Source: Symbiodinium microadriaticum (Eukaryota > Sar > Dinophyceae > Suessiales > Symbiodiniaceae). From it: DNA of 64,000 nt. The stretch's first letter is position 1; each line of letters starts with the position of its first letter. The DNA lies in contig LSRX01000421.1 in the NCBI GenBank assembly GCA_001939145.1, positions 141,831 to 205,830 of the forward strand. The letters run 5' to 3'. Shown one piece after another: positions 18,920 to 31,200 of this stretch. The position numbers and the translations under genes are program-made. The notes under the pieces were generated by a model that was not told the DNA's origin, did no database searches, and saw nothing but the letters and a program-made list of their open reading frames with translations.

Positions 18920-21900
18920 TGCTGCTGCTACTGCTACCACCACCACCACTACCACTACCATGCATTATTGTTACTACGAGTCCTACTACTATTACTTCGA
19001 CGACGACGACTACTACTACCACCACCGCTACCACGACGAGGACTACTACTGCTGCTGCCACTACGGCCACTACCGCTACGGCCACTAATGACACTGCTGC
19101 CACTACTGCCACTGCTGCCACTATTAGCTACTGCCTAACACCTACTAACTACGAACTACTATGGACTACCAACTACGAACTGCTATGTACTGACTACTAA
19201 CTACAAATGACGTCGTCTACTGCAGCTCCTGCTACTGCTACGATGACTGTGATTATTACGACTACGACAGCGGCAACAACTACGACTGCTCTCATGTCGA
19301 GCTTGCAGGAATGCTTGAGCTGATCGATGCAGACACCGAGGCTCCCTCCGATCACTCTCAAGTTGCAGCCATCCAGCGAGAGATGTCGCAACACCACAGG
19401 TGGTCACTATAAAACGCACTAGAGAGGGGCATGAACGCGTAGAACAATGCACTGTCAGTGCCGGTATGCACAGAAGCTTGCCTTATGATCGCTCGGTTGA
19501 ATCGGATCAAGGCCGAGCTCTACTACGATGCGACGGTGGAGAGCAACCGGGTCACCATCCATGGCCCATTCCATCCAGGCTCGGACTGCTCTGTATCAAT
19601 CGGACTATCAAAGTCTTCATGCTGGCAGGTCGCAGGTACTCTTTGCGATCTTCTGCGTCCGCACTTCTCGATCTGGCTGGCAATCGAGCAGCTCTGCCGA
19701 ATTCGCTCGTGAGGACCATATGTTTCACAGGAAATCCTTGATACTCGATGAAAAGGCATGGCAGGCTGGCTAGGCGGCTAGGGTACCTATTTGAGGACCA
19801 GGAGATCTGCAAAGGGCTCGATGACATGTGTAGAGTCACAAAGTCTCATGTCACGTGTCAATGATAGGAAAGAGAGCGGCTGCGTTCTTGAAGGCATGTT
19901 GTGGCAAAGATCTGAGGCTCTCAACATGCCCTTGCACCCTGAGATTATAGAAATCAGCGATGATACGGATGGTGGGGTGCTCACTCAAGAAACGAGCGAG
20001 CGGTTGCCCCGACATGACTTGAGTCGTCTCCAGCAGCCGATGGCTTCAGCATTCACATTCGGGTGTCGTGTTTTGCGTGTACTGGTGGCTGGCAAGTCGC
20101 AAGTTGTCGATGATCACACGAGGGAAGTTGTGAGTTTCAGGGTTTTCGAGGGTAGTGTCGGTGCTGAGTTTTCCGGTAGAGTTTCGGATCAGGACATGGT
20201 CAGTTTCGCACGCCATGGTCAGCTTCAGGCGCAGAACTTCAAGAATCGGACTGCCCACCCCGCCCCCCAAACTGACAGACGCGCGTCTCGAAACTCTGCC
20301 GAAACTGGGTGCCGAAACTCTCTCCCTCTGATCCGAAACCCCCCCGGCAGCCGATCCGAAACTATGGGCACCCATGTTTCACAACGAGGTCCGGAGGTCG
20401 AGCTGCCCATGCACGGCGAGACACAGATGCACGACACTTTCTCTATTCGGTTCTTTGGCTAGACAGGGTGATCGGCGGGAGAAGGCTGGGTTGTCGTCGC
20501 AACACGGCCCGGCCAAGGTTTGATGAAGCCGTACTGCCTGGGAACAGCTCCATAATGCTGGAGTCCATGCCGCCACCATACTGTGGCATCGGCTGCGGCA
20601 GGCGGCAGTTGGCAGTGCAGTGTCGCAGCTTCTTTGCGCTAGCTACGAGTTTCGCCAGGCACGAGGTCAGCTCTTGGTCCCTGACCGCGCTGTGGCATGT
20701 GCACTTTGAAGAGAATGGTGGCCTACGCAGTCTTCTGCAGGCAAGCCGGGCTGGTGTACCGAAGTGCTCTGGTTTCAGATCTCCTTCGCATCCTTTTTTT
20801 GGCTCAGGTGGTGCCAGAGAGGCCGCTGCTTCCAGGACTGTCCACAACTGCTTGGCCTGCTTGGCCTGCTTGCCCAAGATCTACCAAACCTGCAGGATTC
20901 ACTTATGCTCTCGTGGTTCCTCCAGAGTTGGCTATTGACACAGCCACTCAGCACGAGCATGAGCTGCCGATGATCTGCAGGCCTTCATGCAAGCCGTGAT
21001 TCCGAGGTCGGCAATGTCCAGTCCGAAGGGGCCTCCCGCCATTATGCAGCTGGGGTTGCACTCTTCAATACCTAGGCTGGCGCCGCCACAGTTAACAGGT
21101 TCGGGCAATTCTCTCATTTCGGTTCTCGCCGTTTTGTGTCATGTGCTTCTAGCCTAGATTCTCGTAGGAAGCATACTTGCTGGCGACGGTTTGCTGAGGT
21201 CGCAGCGTTGCAACGGGATGTTACGCCACCACATCTCGTTGCCGCAATGATAGACGGTGCCCTAGCAGCAGGGGGTGAATCTTGACGTTATTCTGGCAGC
21301 GGCGTGTTTGCGTCAGATCTTGACAGGCCGGGCTGCGCCGACCATCTTCGACCAGGCCGATTGGACAGTCGGCTTTTCAGAACTGTCTGCTCCCTTCATG
21401 ACCTCCTAACCTCCTCTGGCAGGATGCCTCAGCCAGGGGGCTGGAGCTGGTCTTCAGCGAGGCGTTTCTTTTCAGAAGCGACGTGCATTGCCAGTTGCCA
21501 CCATCCCAATCTTTCGCCAGTCTCTGCAACCGCTCGACACATCCGCCTCCCCACTTTTGCTGGTCCCGGACAACGGTCGGGCATCCCGGAGCAGATGCGT
21601 CGACTGCGAGTTGAAAAGCCTTGTAACATCGCAGCCACGCGTGAAATCTGGAGCGAGGTGGAGATCGCTGCAGCGGGAATGGTGCCTGTATGCCACGCAG
21701 GACTTCATGGGCAGTTGAGAGCATCCTATAGCGGTGGAGGATGGCAATCATCCGCCACGCCAAAGCATGTCACAGCAGGAACTGCTCGTTTCCGTGCAGC
21801 TTCATACCAGCGAGCCGGTCAGTCGCCATTCCAGCAGTCAGCTTGGAAATGAGGCACACTTCTCTTTGTTTGACATGAAGTCGGAACACTCGCTGTAGTT

Positions 21901-24900
21901 CGCGGCACCTAATCTGGCAGTTGAGGGAGTCTTGGAATCGGCTTTGGAGTTTTAGCCAAATCGACAATGTCTTCAGGATGCTGTGTGCATCAAGGCTTCG
22001 GTTGCATTGCAAGCACTGCCAGCACGGTGCAGAGTAGGCCTGCAATGCAGGGGGGCCGTCGTCAGTGTGGACCTGGCGCACTTGCCGTCGTTGGAGTATG
22101 GCCATGGCTACAGGCAGCTTTGATCTTGCTTACAACAGCTGCTGAGTACGGGTCATGTTAGAAATTGGATCCAGCACCAGGCAAGTCACAGCATTTGTGG
22201 CTTGCGATAACGATGCACCACGAGACGAGAAGCAAGTTTACATGCCACAGCCCTTATGCGTCGAAGTCCATGCCTCGACAATCAGGCTGCACGTGCTGGA
22301 AGATCTATTTCTCGACATGGCTGGTGCCCTGCCTGCAGCGGAACTGACCGACACCTCCAGCTATGAGTCAGAAAAGCACACAAACGACACAGATCTGCAC
22401 TCGTCGGGTCTTTTCAGTAGATTCCTGTATGCAGCTGCTGGAGCCCACCGAAGCCTGAAGTTACCTGAAGACTTTCAGCATTGTGCGACACTCCCCGAAC
22501 TCAACCGATGCCCACCAGCGGCCGAGCCCCAAAGGCAACGCAGGTGTTTCCGCAGAACGCAGTGGACCAGCTGTGTCACCTGGCTGCAATTTGAAGAGGT
22601 TCCTGGCATCTCCCCTTCCTTTCTTCTTGCCGCCCTGGCACCCACCCAACTGGCCCACTCTGACTGCTTGAAACAGTGTCAGTATAAGAGATGGTTTCAA
22701 ATCACAGTGCCAGACAACAGAGCGAACATGAGCGAGTGAGATATTCAAGGCAGGGGTCCTCTTCCAGACATTTCCAGACCAAACCTTGCAGCTGCAGTTA
22801 AGACGATGTCTCCCACTCCCTATCTCCCTCTCCCTCCCCTTTCTTTGTGTCCATCTCTCCCTCATTTTTTTTATCGCTTTCTCTGTGCGAGGTTGGTCTT
22901 TGAGGTGGCAAACTCCAAGGCCCAAGCCTCCGCAACCATCGACTGTCGTTTGCTGCCAACTGCTTGGGGCTTCAGGTTTGCAGGTCTTTTGGTCTGTAAG
23001 CGCCAGGATGAAGCTGCAGATGATCCGGAGATCGTGGCGACCTTTCCGGCAGATGGAGAGCTGATGGTGTGGAGCTTACGCTTCCGCCGAGATCTCCCTT
23101 GCAGTCGTCCTTTTCGAGGGCCCTCACCTTTCCTGGTCTTCTTGAGCGTTCTCCTGAAACCCCCAAGGTGCCGCAAACCTCGGCCTTGCAGATCACGTTT
23201 GACAGGCCCATCCAGGCAAGATATCTACAGTGGTCTGTCTTTGCAGCGTTGTGGTGAGACGATGCGCTCCAGGTGGGTTCGGGAGACTTTGTCCTCGTGC
23301 CTACCAGGGAACTCAACGGGAGTGCCGGCAGCCAAGTGCCAATCCCCGGCATTCCAGGGCTAGTTCGTTTTGGAAACTTGGCTCAAATGACCATTGCGTG
23401 GAGCATGTGCTGCAGGTGTATGGCAACCGAGGGCAGAATGCCTCCCGACGCTTGGCAGCAAGCACTCTACCATGTTTGCAATAATGCAGAGACATTGGAA
23501 GAAGTATGTCGGGCAGTCACTGCAAACTACTGTCTGCTGCTGTGATATGTGTTTACCCGTACCTGGGCCATCGTGTGTCAGGAAGTGATGAGCACCAGCA
23601 TGATGTCGACGATGAGAACAACAGCGATGACAACCAGAGTACCAGAATGCCCCTCGCCACTTTGGGAGTCCGCCCAGGCATGACAATTTCCCAGTGCAAA
23701 CCCGACAGGATGTCGAGCAAACCTATCTGAATACTCTACTGAAGTTTTCGATCGGATTATAGACGCTCTCATTTTCTCGATTGATTCAAGTAGCACGCGG
23801 GTCTCGTTTGGAATCACGAGGATCTTCATGCCAGACACTGCAGGCGGAGACATTCGGCTTGACGGAGGCTTTCAGATTGTTGTGAGCTGCCCAGGTGGGG
23901 AGACGACAGCTCCGCTGGTCCAATGCGCCCGAACTTCACGGCAATGGCAGATGCAGCTCGGCAGGGTCTTGGATAAAGGGCTTCCACGCGTCAGAGGGTG
24001 CCCTATCTTCGATGTCAAGTGTGGGACGCAGTGCAGGAAGACACGCAGCATGAGACATTGGTCCCAAGCTGGTATGCATGTTCGCTTGCAACTGCTGCAT
24101 CGCTGCAGCGACAATGTACTTGCTCCCCTTTGATAGGGGCTTTCAACAGGTGCGTTTATGTGCGCCGCCGGACGCCCTTCCGTTCCCAGGTAGTGATGAT
24201 CTCGGCAGCAAGCTGCCATGCTTCACATGCTACGGCCGGAGACTCGGAAGCCATGAGGACAGGGAAAGTTCGCACGAGAGTGCTGCGCCTACTGCGCGCG
24301 TAGGAGCCAAGACCTCTGCCATGCAGGTGACCTGCCTTCCCCCGGCTCTTCCTCGTGGGATGGAGCGGCTTGGCCTGTATTGGCTACACAGTGCGCGCGT
24401 CCCCTTCTTCAGCACCTGCCACCAAGCAGTAGAGACTGGGGCTTGGCTTCTCTACTTGTTACTTGGGGTTTGACGGCGACACGCGTAACGCAGGCATGGC
24501 AGGCTGCAGTGTTGTCTTTCAGGGGGTGCCGACCTCTTCATCCCTCTGTTCAAGCACGGCTTCGACACTGTGAACATAGACGTAGCCGGAAGTTGCATTC
24601 CTGCCGAGGTATGCCATTGGCTACACGCGCGGAGCACTGCAGGCATTCACGGTGGGTGCGTCGTTATTGTGCTGTAATCCTCACACGAATCTGCCTCCTA
24701 GTCCTAGTACTTTCTCAACTTGCTGTTGTTCTCTTTGACTCTCGTTGTGTCATTCGGAATTTGCAACGAGAAGCGGAAGCTGCAAGGTCCAGGGCCGGAC
24801 TGTTGCATCGGGACCTCTCGGGCGTCTGCCTTCCTTCCAGGTCATCGTCGCGTCCCCAAGAGTTGCTTTAGACCATCTTTTCAGCAGCGGGCAGTGCAAG

Positions 24901-27900
24901 TGGTGTCCGAGGACCGGAGCTACATGTTCCTCGGTGTCAACGCCGTCTTCCCCTCGGGCCAGCCCAAGCGAAAGCGAGAAGAGGACGAAGACGAGCAGCT
25001 CGGGGCTCGGCCTGGCCCGGAACCGTCGGCCACCCCCCCCAGCTGTCCTTCGTCGATTCTTCTTGAAAGCAAGCGTGCAAGGATTGAGTTGTGCGACACA
25101 GCTTGCCAACATTTTTAAATCGGCTCGATAATGCTTAAGCTCATACTTGGAGATTTCCGGTGCCACGTATCGTGTTACTGATGCTGATACCAGCATTTCG
25201 TCGATGACATTCTTGTGATCGTGAATGCTTCGGCGATGCTCCAAAATATGATGTTGACCATGAATCCCTGGCAACAACGCATGATGCTGATGAAGTTTCC
25301 AAGCATGCACGCTTCCTCGACCTATGGCTGCATTTGGACAACGAGAAATTCACTTCGCCACATACCATAAGCCGAGTTGTTTGTGCCTGTACACGCCGTT
25401 CAACAGCTGCCATTCCCTAAACCTCAAGCGTGGGATTGTGATGACTGAGTTGACGAGACTATTGCTGACAAGCGATTCCGCGGCTTCCTTCAACTTGAAT
25501 CGCGACCAGCTCTTTCAGAAACGCATGGCACGATAATATGTCGATATTTCCTTGATGCTGTCGCCCAAGAAAGGCAGGCCATGGTGTCATAAACACTCGG
25601 CTACTACATCGCGTGGTGACAGATCTTCGGTGTGTAGTTCCATTCAAGTTGAAATTCAGTCCAGCTTCAGCGCATGTCGGGATCACAAAGATCTTGAATC
25701 GCCTGACATTCTGCTTTTTTGAGGGTGACAGTGTACAGATGAAACTTGTCACATGTTTCCCCTCGAATCCAAACTTGTTTCGAATGAGGTTGGCCCGTTT
25801 CGTCTAAGTGCCTTGTGGGGCGCTTCCCGGGAAGATGGTGGCATTGGGGGAAAATTATTTTCCCCAACATGTTTGGTGCTTAGGGCTTAGGTCGTTTCTG
25901 CATGCAATCACTGAATGTACTATTGTTGCTGCCATGTGTGATGTACGATGACGTACGCATCAGCTTTTAGGCCCGATGAGTTCTAAACAGCGGCAAATGC
26001 TGTCTGGTTGCTCTCGGATCGTCTGCGCGGTGACTTCAGGCATGGAGAGCCTGCGCCGCCTGGGCCGCCTCGTCGTCTTAGTCACGGTGAAGATGGTGAA
26101 GACGACGATGAGGCCAAGTGCTGTGAGATAAAGGCAGTGCAGGCATGAAGAGCTAGAGCTGCAGCTACAGTGCAAGCCGCTACTTAAGTCACTCGTCGCC
26201 ATTCGTCGCCGACGGCAGCCTGAACAGAAGTGGGTTTTGATGCGAGATGCCAATGCGGATGTTCTTGCAACAGAGGCCTTCGCACTCAGCCCGAAGCCCC
26301 AATGGTCGGGAACCCAGAATTGCAATTGGCCCTGCAAAGTGAAGGAAGTTATCCTGTACAGACAGGCGTGGACCTGTCCAAGTGATGTGCTACAGCAAGA
26401 GATTGCCGCTGCTTTGACCCTCTCCAGCATGACTGCCCCTGAGTCACTGAGGTATGCCGCAAAAGGGGCCACCATGGCAATCAACTTCTCGGCTCGAGTC
26501 CAGGCAAGGACACACAACCTTGCTCTCCCATGACCTTGGCCTTGGACTTGAATTGCTCTTGCAGTTTGGGGCTGGACGACTGCTGATTGTGGACTGTTCT
26601 CCGGGCAACGCCTCGAGGTGCAACATACTATTGTGGGAGCAGCCGTTGTCAGTATGCTCGGCAGCCATGTCAAGCTTCCTGATTGATCCATGCTGAGTGC
26701 GCCACGGTGGACGTTAGGGCAGCAGAGGATTACTTTGCTGTTGCCCGCGGTTTAATAGAGATTCGTGACTCTGCCTTCGCGCTAACGCACCGCTGCTCGC
26801 CGGTGGTTGTCGAGTCTTTTGGCTCCCAGCAGATCCGCGGAGCCAAGAGACTTTAGGTGGCCAGTGTCGTCGCTTGCCTTGCCTTGACAACTGAGTGTTT
26901 GTTCGAGTCTCTTGCGACAATTGCTGTCCGGTTCGCTGGGTTCGCTTCTCATGAAAATTAGATGCTGCTTGAGAGCTGACAGTGCTTAAGTGACAGCTGT
27001 CAGGACTTAGTCTCTCTCGCTCTCTTCGGGCGTTTGAATTAACTTGCCCAGGACACTGGCCATGATTTCTGGCGAGGCGCGCAAGACTCTAGTCGAGCCG
27101 CGGGCCAAGCCAAGGGGGTCCGTGATGCATGCTTTTCTGAAGTTGACCCGGCGCCCAATCATGTCTCACAGTCTCACTGGCAACAGGAGATGTCGATGAT
27201 GTTTGCTTGATGCCTAGTTTTCCTTCTTTAGGCTTGCTGCGATCTGCCGCTGGTCTTCTACGGTGCTGCAAACTCGGCTCCAGAGGCCAGGGAGGGGCGT
27301 TTTCGGGAGCTCCGAGAGCTTAACAGCCTCAGAGCCTCCATAGCTGCTCATTAAAAGCTTGGCCCCCCTTTGCATCAGGCTGTGGCTCGGAGACGCGAGC
27401 ACCTCTGCCAAAAGCTGGACCCTTCCTTGCCATGAAGTTGGCCTCTGACTGTTCAGTTTCGGCTTGTCTGGTGTTTGAAGGGACGCCCTTTGGGCAGACC
27501 CGTCTCTGCAGAAGCCTAAATGCCAGCGGTAGGCAGGATCAGGAGGTCTCTCTGCGGGTCGAGATGTCTGCCAGCAAGGTGAGTGCTAAACCGTGCTGCA
27601 TTCTCTTGGCAGAAAATGCGTGCAGCAGGTATTCGAGATTCAATATTTCATGTGCGAAGCTGCCAAGGTTTGCCCTTCACTTGCCACGCCTGCACCCAGG
27701 TTGCAACATGCAAATTCGCGGAGGGAGGAGGGCCATGCTGGCTGCTAGAGTCACATCATGCGATGCTTCGAGATGCCGCTTCACAACATCGCTTGGAGTT
27801 GTACCAAGCCGGTGGTCCTCAAACGAAGCCCTCTCGGCCAAGGCACCTACCTCTTCAGGCCGTCCAGGCTCCCCTCTCCTTTCCAGTCGGCGGAGCGCTT

Positions 27901-28239
27901 CCTCCCCAAGGCCCTTAAATCCCTGAAGCTGTGAAGTGAAGCGCTCATACTCCCTCCCTCCATCCGCACAGCTGCCTTTCCCCGGACAGTTCCACATCTG
28001 GACCGCTCCATCATGTTCCGTTGATGACGCAAGTATGACAACTGCGTGGAGGACTTACCGTAAGCACGGCCCCTGTTTGCCGGACTTCAGAAATCGAGGG
28101 AGCCAACAAGGGCTCTAAACAGCGGGATGCTGATCCTCAAGATCCCACCCCACTTCAGCCAGGCCTGCAACTGCAGGGGTCCCGTGGGCTGCAAATTCCC
28201 CGGCGGTTGCAGCCTCAGCTTGCGTGCCCTTGTCCGTCC

Positions 28240-28270
<31 letters not shown>

Positions 28271-31200
28271 TCTCTGTCTCTGCGTCTCTCTCTCTCTCTC
28301 TGCGTCTCTCTGTCTCTGCCACTCTCTGTCTCTGCCTCTCTCTCTCTCTCTCTTTCTCTCTGCCTGTTAAATTCATCGAGCAGCGATTTATGACAAGTCT
28401 GAGTCAAACAGAAACAAGTAGAAACAAAAGGCAGAGAAGGAGTTTTTGGATGTAGCTGTATGCCAATAAGACGCATGAGCCTTGTGGCTTAGGTGGACCG
28501 GGCCGGCTGCAGCCTTGCCCTGTAGAGGCCAGGGACAGTGTCAGGAGGTGAGCCTCGACGCCGTGCATGTCATTCCAGGTTGAGGCACGCTGAGCTCCAT
28601 GGCCCGCGTGCTGCGTCGCTTGCAGCCAGAGGCAGGAGACGTGCTACGCTTTTACCTAGCTGGGCTGTCGAGCAGTGCAAGGCTCGATGGTCTTCCGCTT
28701 CGATCTGTTTTACTTGTGTCTCCGGTGAGCTTGTGCACAAATGGTGCGAGGCCCTGGGGGTGCAGGAACTCGGGAGTTTGTGGCGGCCACCAGGCAAAGG
28801 CGGGATCAGCGCGCTGTCCGCACGGTGATGGTCCTTTGGAGCTGCCCAGATCTGCGAAGCCCCTCGTGCTTGGCAGGGCCTGGGATGTGCCGGGGCAGGC
28901 CCCAGTCTTGGATGTAACCACATATGGCGTGTGGACAGTCTTGCTGGCTTTCCTGCTTCGTCCACACTCTCAACTCAGCTGTCCTGTAGGTGGCCAAATC
29001 AGTCGATGTTTCCGGGAGATGGTGCCGCTGCCTCAGAGTTTGCTTGCCACATCTTCAGTCCTCATCCGGAAAGAACGAGGATCTTCTTGTAAGTTCACAG
29101 ATTCAGCCAAAAAGCCATGCCCCCTCACACCTGATGCTCACGACAAGGCTCTCCGTGAGGCAAAGCAAGTTACGAGGTGTGTTCAGTTTTGGTTGTTCGT
29201 GTTTCGGCCAGCACAGCGACCCAGCACCAGGCCAAGCCAAAGTCCATGCTTGGTGGCCCCTATCATCGCCACGCTTCTCCGCTGGCTTCTATCTGCTTCT
29301 CGCCTCTTCAGGTGGCCAAGAATCTGCAGCCGTGGAGGCCGGGGTGTTTCCGGGCTTCTCGGTTTCGGGTTGGTGCGACTTCGATCCTCGTTAGACCTTT
29401 TGCAAGCGGCTCAGAGAGCCCGACCTGAGGCATATGATTGCCCCCTCCTCTGGTCCAGAGGGATGGCTTTTCTGCATGAGCATCAGAAAACCCCGAACCA
29501 GGATACTGAGATACTGCTCTCCCAGCCGATACCTTGGACATCGCAAGCCTCAAGATGCGAAGCCTTCCGAGGCTGAAGCTTGATGCCAAGCTGCGCTTGC
29601 AAGCCCTACCCCAAGGCCTAAACCTGGGCCTAAGCCTCCGATCCCCACGCCCAGCTTCGCTGCACCGTCCCCGCACGGCTTCGACCGACCGCTGTCGGGC
29701 TGGGGTCCGGCACCTCGGCAAAGTTTTCTTTCCACTTCATGCTTCCGACATTTTTTTTTTTTTTTTTTTGGGGGGGTTGCGCATAGGCAGGCTGTGTACC
29801 TGAGCGCGAAGGCTGAGCCTACAAGTCCGGCAACGCCCTTTTCACTAAGTCTTCCTCTCCACAAGCTTGCAACTGTCCATGTCCCGTTTTGACCGACTGG
29901 TGTGGCTTGAACGATGCCTGGAGTCTCCCGACACGCGGAGGGACAGAATTGAAGAACTTTTGCTTGGTGACAGGCGTTCCGGGGTCTTTGAGAGGCGACG
30001 CAGGGGTCCCGACTCCCGACTTCGGTGTTGTGTAGAACATCTATGACTATGACCTGTGCACTGGTTGTGCTGCGCAGTACCAGACATGCACCATCCATCA
30101 GCATCCCTCTCGAGCCGCACTCCATGCCAAGTCACCCTTCGAGCCGAAGACCAAGCCTCCAGACGAATACTGCCTGAGTCTTGGGAAGATCACAGATGTG
30201 CTCAGGAGCGAATTTGTCAAAAGACACTCTTCACTCCATGGGGCGAGAACTGACAGAGTCGTTACTCGTCCCGAGACGTTGTCTCAACCATGTTTTCCCG
30301 CAGGAGTGACTATCCGGAGCCTTGGCTGAATCTGGCATCACCAACTCCGCCCCGCTAGTTTTGGGTCTTCTGACTGGTCGGCTGCCCCTGAAATCTCATG
30401 AACTGCGGCGACCTTGAGAAGAGCGCTGCGACCGGAAGCAGGGTTGACATGCTGCAGGAATAGCAGAACCTAAGAGATGACGTTGCCTGAGCCCCGGTGC
30501 CGGTCCTGCCAGGCGAGAGGCCCACCATCAGGTGAATTTCAGTTTATCTGGTCTCTGGCCTGTCCTTGTTTCATGTTTGGCTTAGATTGTTAAGCTTTTC
30601 TATTCTCTCCGATGTCCTTCCAGCAACATGCCGTCCATCATGTACTCTGATAACCTAGGTGCCAGACAGCGTAGCCGGCGCAATACAGCTTATCTCAACA
30701 AACGTCCATAGGCCACTTTGCATCCTGCAACATGCAGAAGTGTGCTCACCCGCTTGTTGAACTCGGGCACCTGCGCAAGGATGACACGCACAAAGCAAGA
30801 AGTGTGCCGCAATACCCCGATACACAAATCGAGAAGTGTCCGAGGTAGCAAGAAAAGCCGTGAACCCGTAAGACCCAACACTTTAGACCCCTAAACCTCG
30901 ACCCCACCCTAAATCCCGACCGCCTCAAACCCCAAGCTCCTGAGCCCCAGCCACCAGTAAGCAAGCAACACCAGAGTCATCAGAGCGTGATGACATCACT
31001 GGCGACCAGGCCGCGGAGGTTGAGCGCCGGTAGGTGGGAGTAGGGTAGTAAGTGTAGGCTTAGGCTAGGGCGGCATGAGACATTCGCCGCGATGTTGTAG
31101 AGTGACCAGGCATTGTAGGGCGGCTGTGACTAGACTGTAGAAACTTGTGAATATCAGCGGTTGTAGGGCAGCTCTAGGGCGGCATGTGACATTCGACACC

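Noticed and set aside
18555..19121. Long open frames of polythreonine, polyalanine or polyserine on both strands
   Set aside because: They exist only because a triplet repeat cannot contain stops in these frames; all frames and both strands are equally open.
20785..20810. 'ttttttttggctcag' resembling part of the dinoflagellate spliced leader (TTTTGGCTCAAG)
   Set aside because: Only the core matches and it is better explained as the pyrimidine tract and AG acceptor before the exon at 20808; the rest of the leader is missing.
24898..25020. A basic-acidic stretch with '[14 protein letters not shown]' that looks like a nuclear localisation signal
   Set aside because: It lies downstream of a C-strand exon with no clear splice sites and does not fit a secreted or surface product; probably non-coding or a chance frame.
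25960..26691. A 243-codon open frame on the - strand
   Set aside because: It is antisense to the Ig-like A and B exons at 26428-26651, which have motifs and splice sites in phase; no domain is seen in the antisense product.
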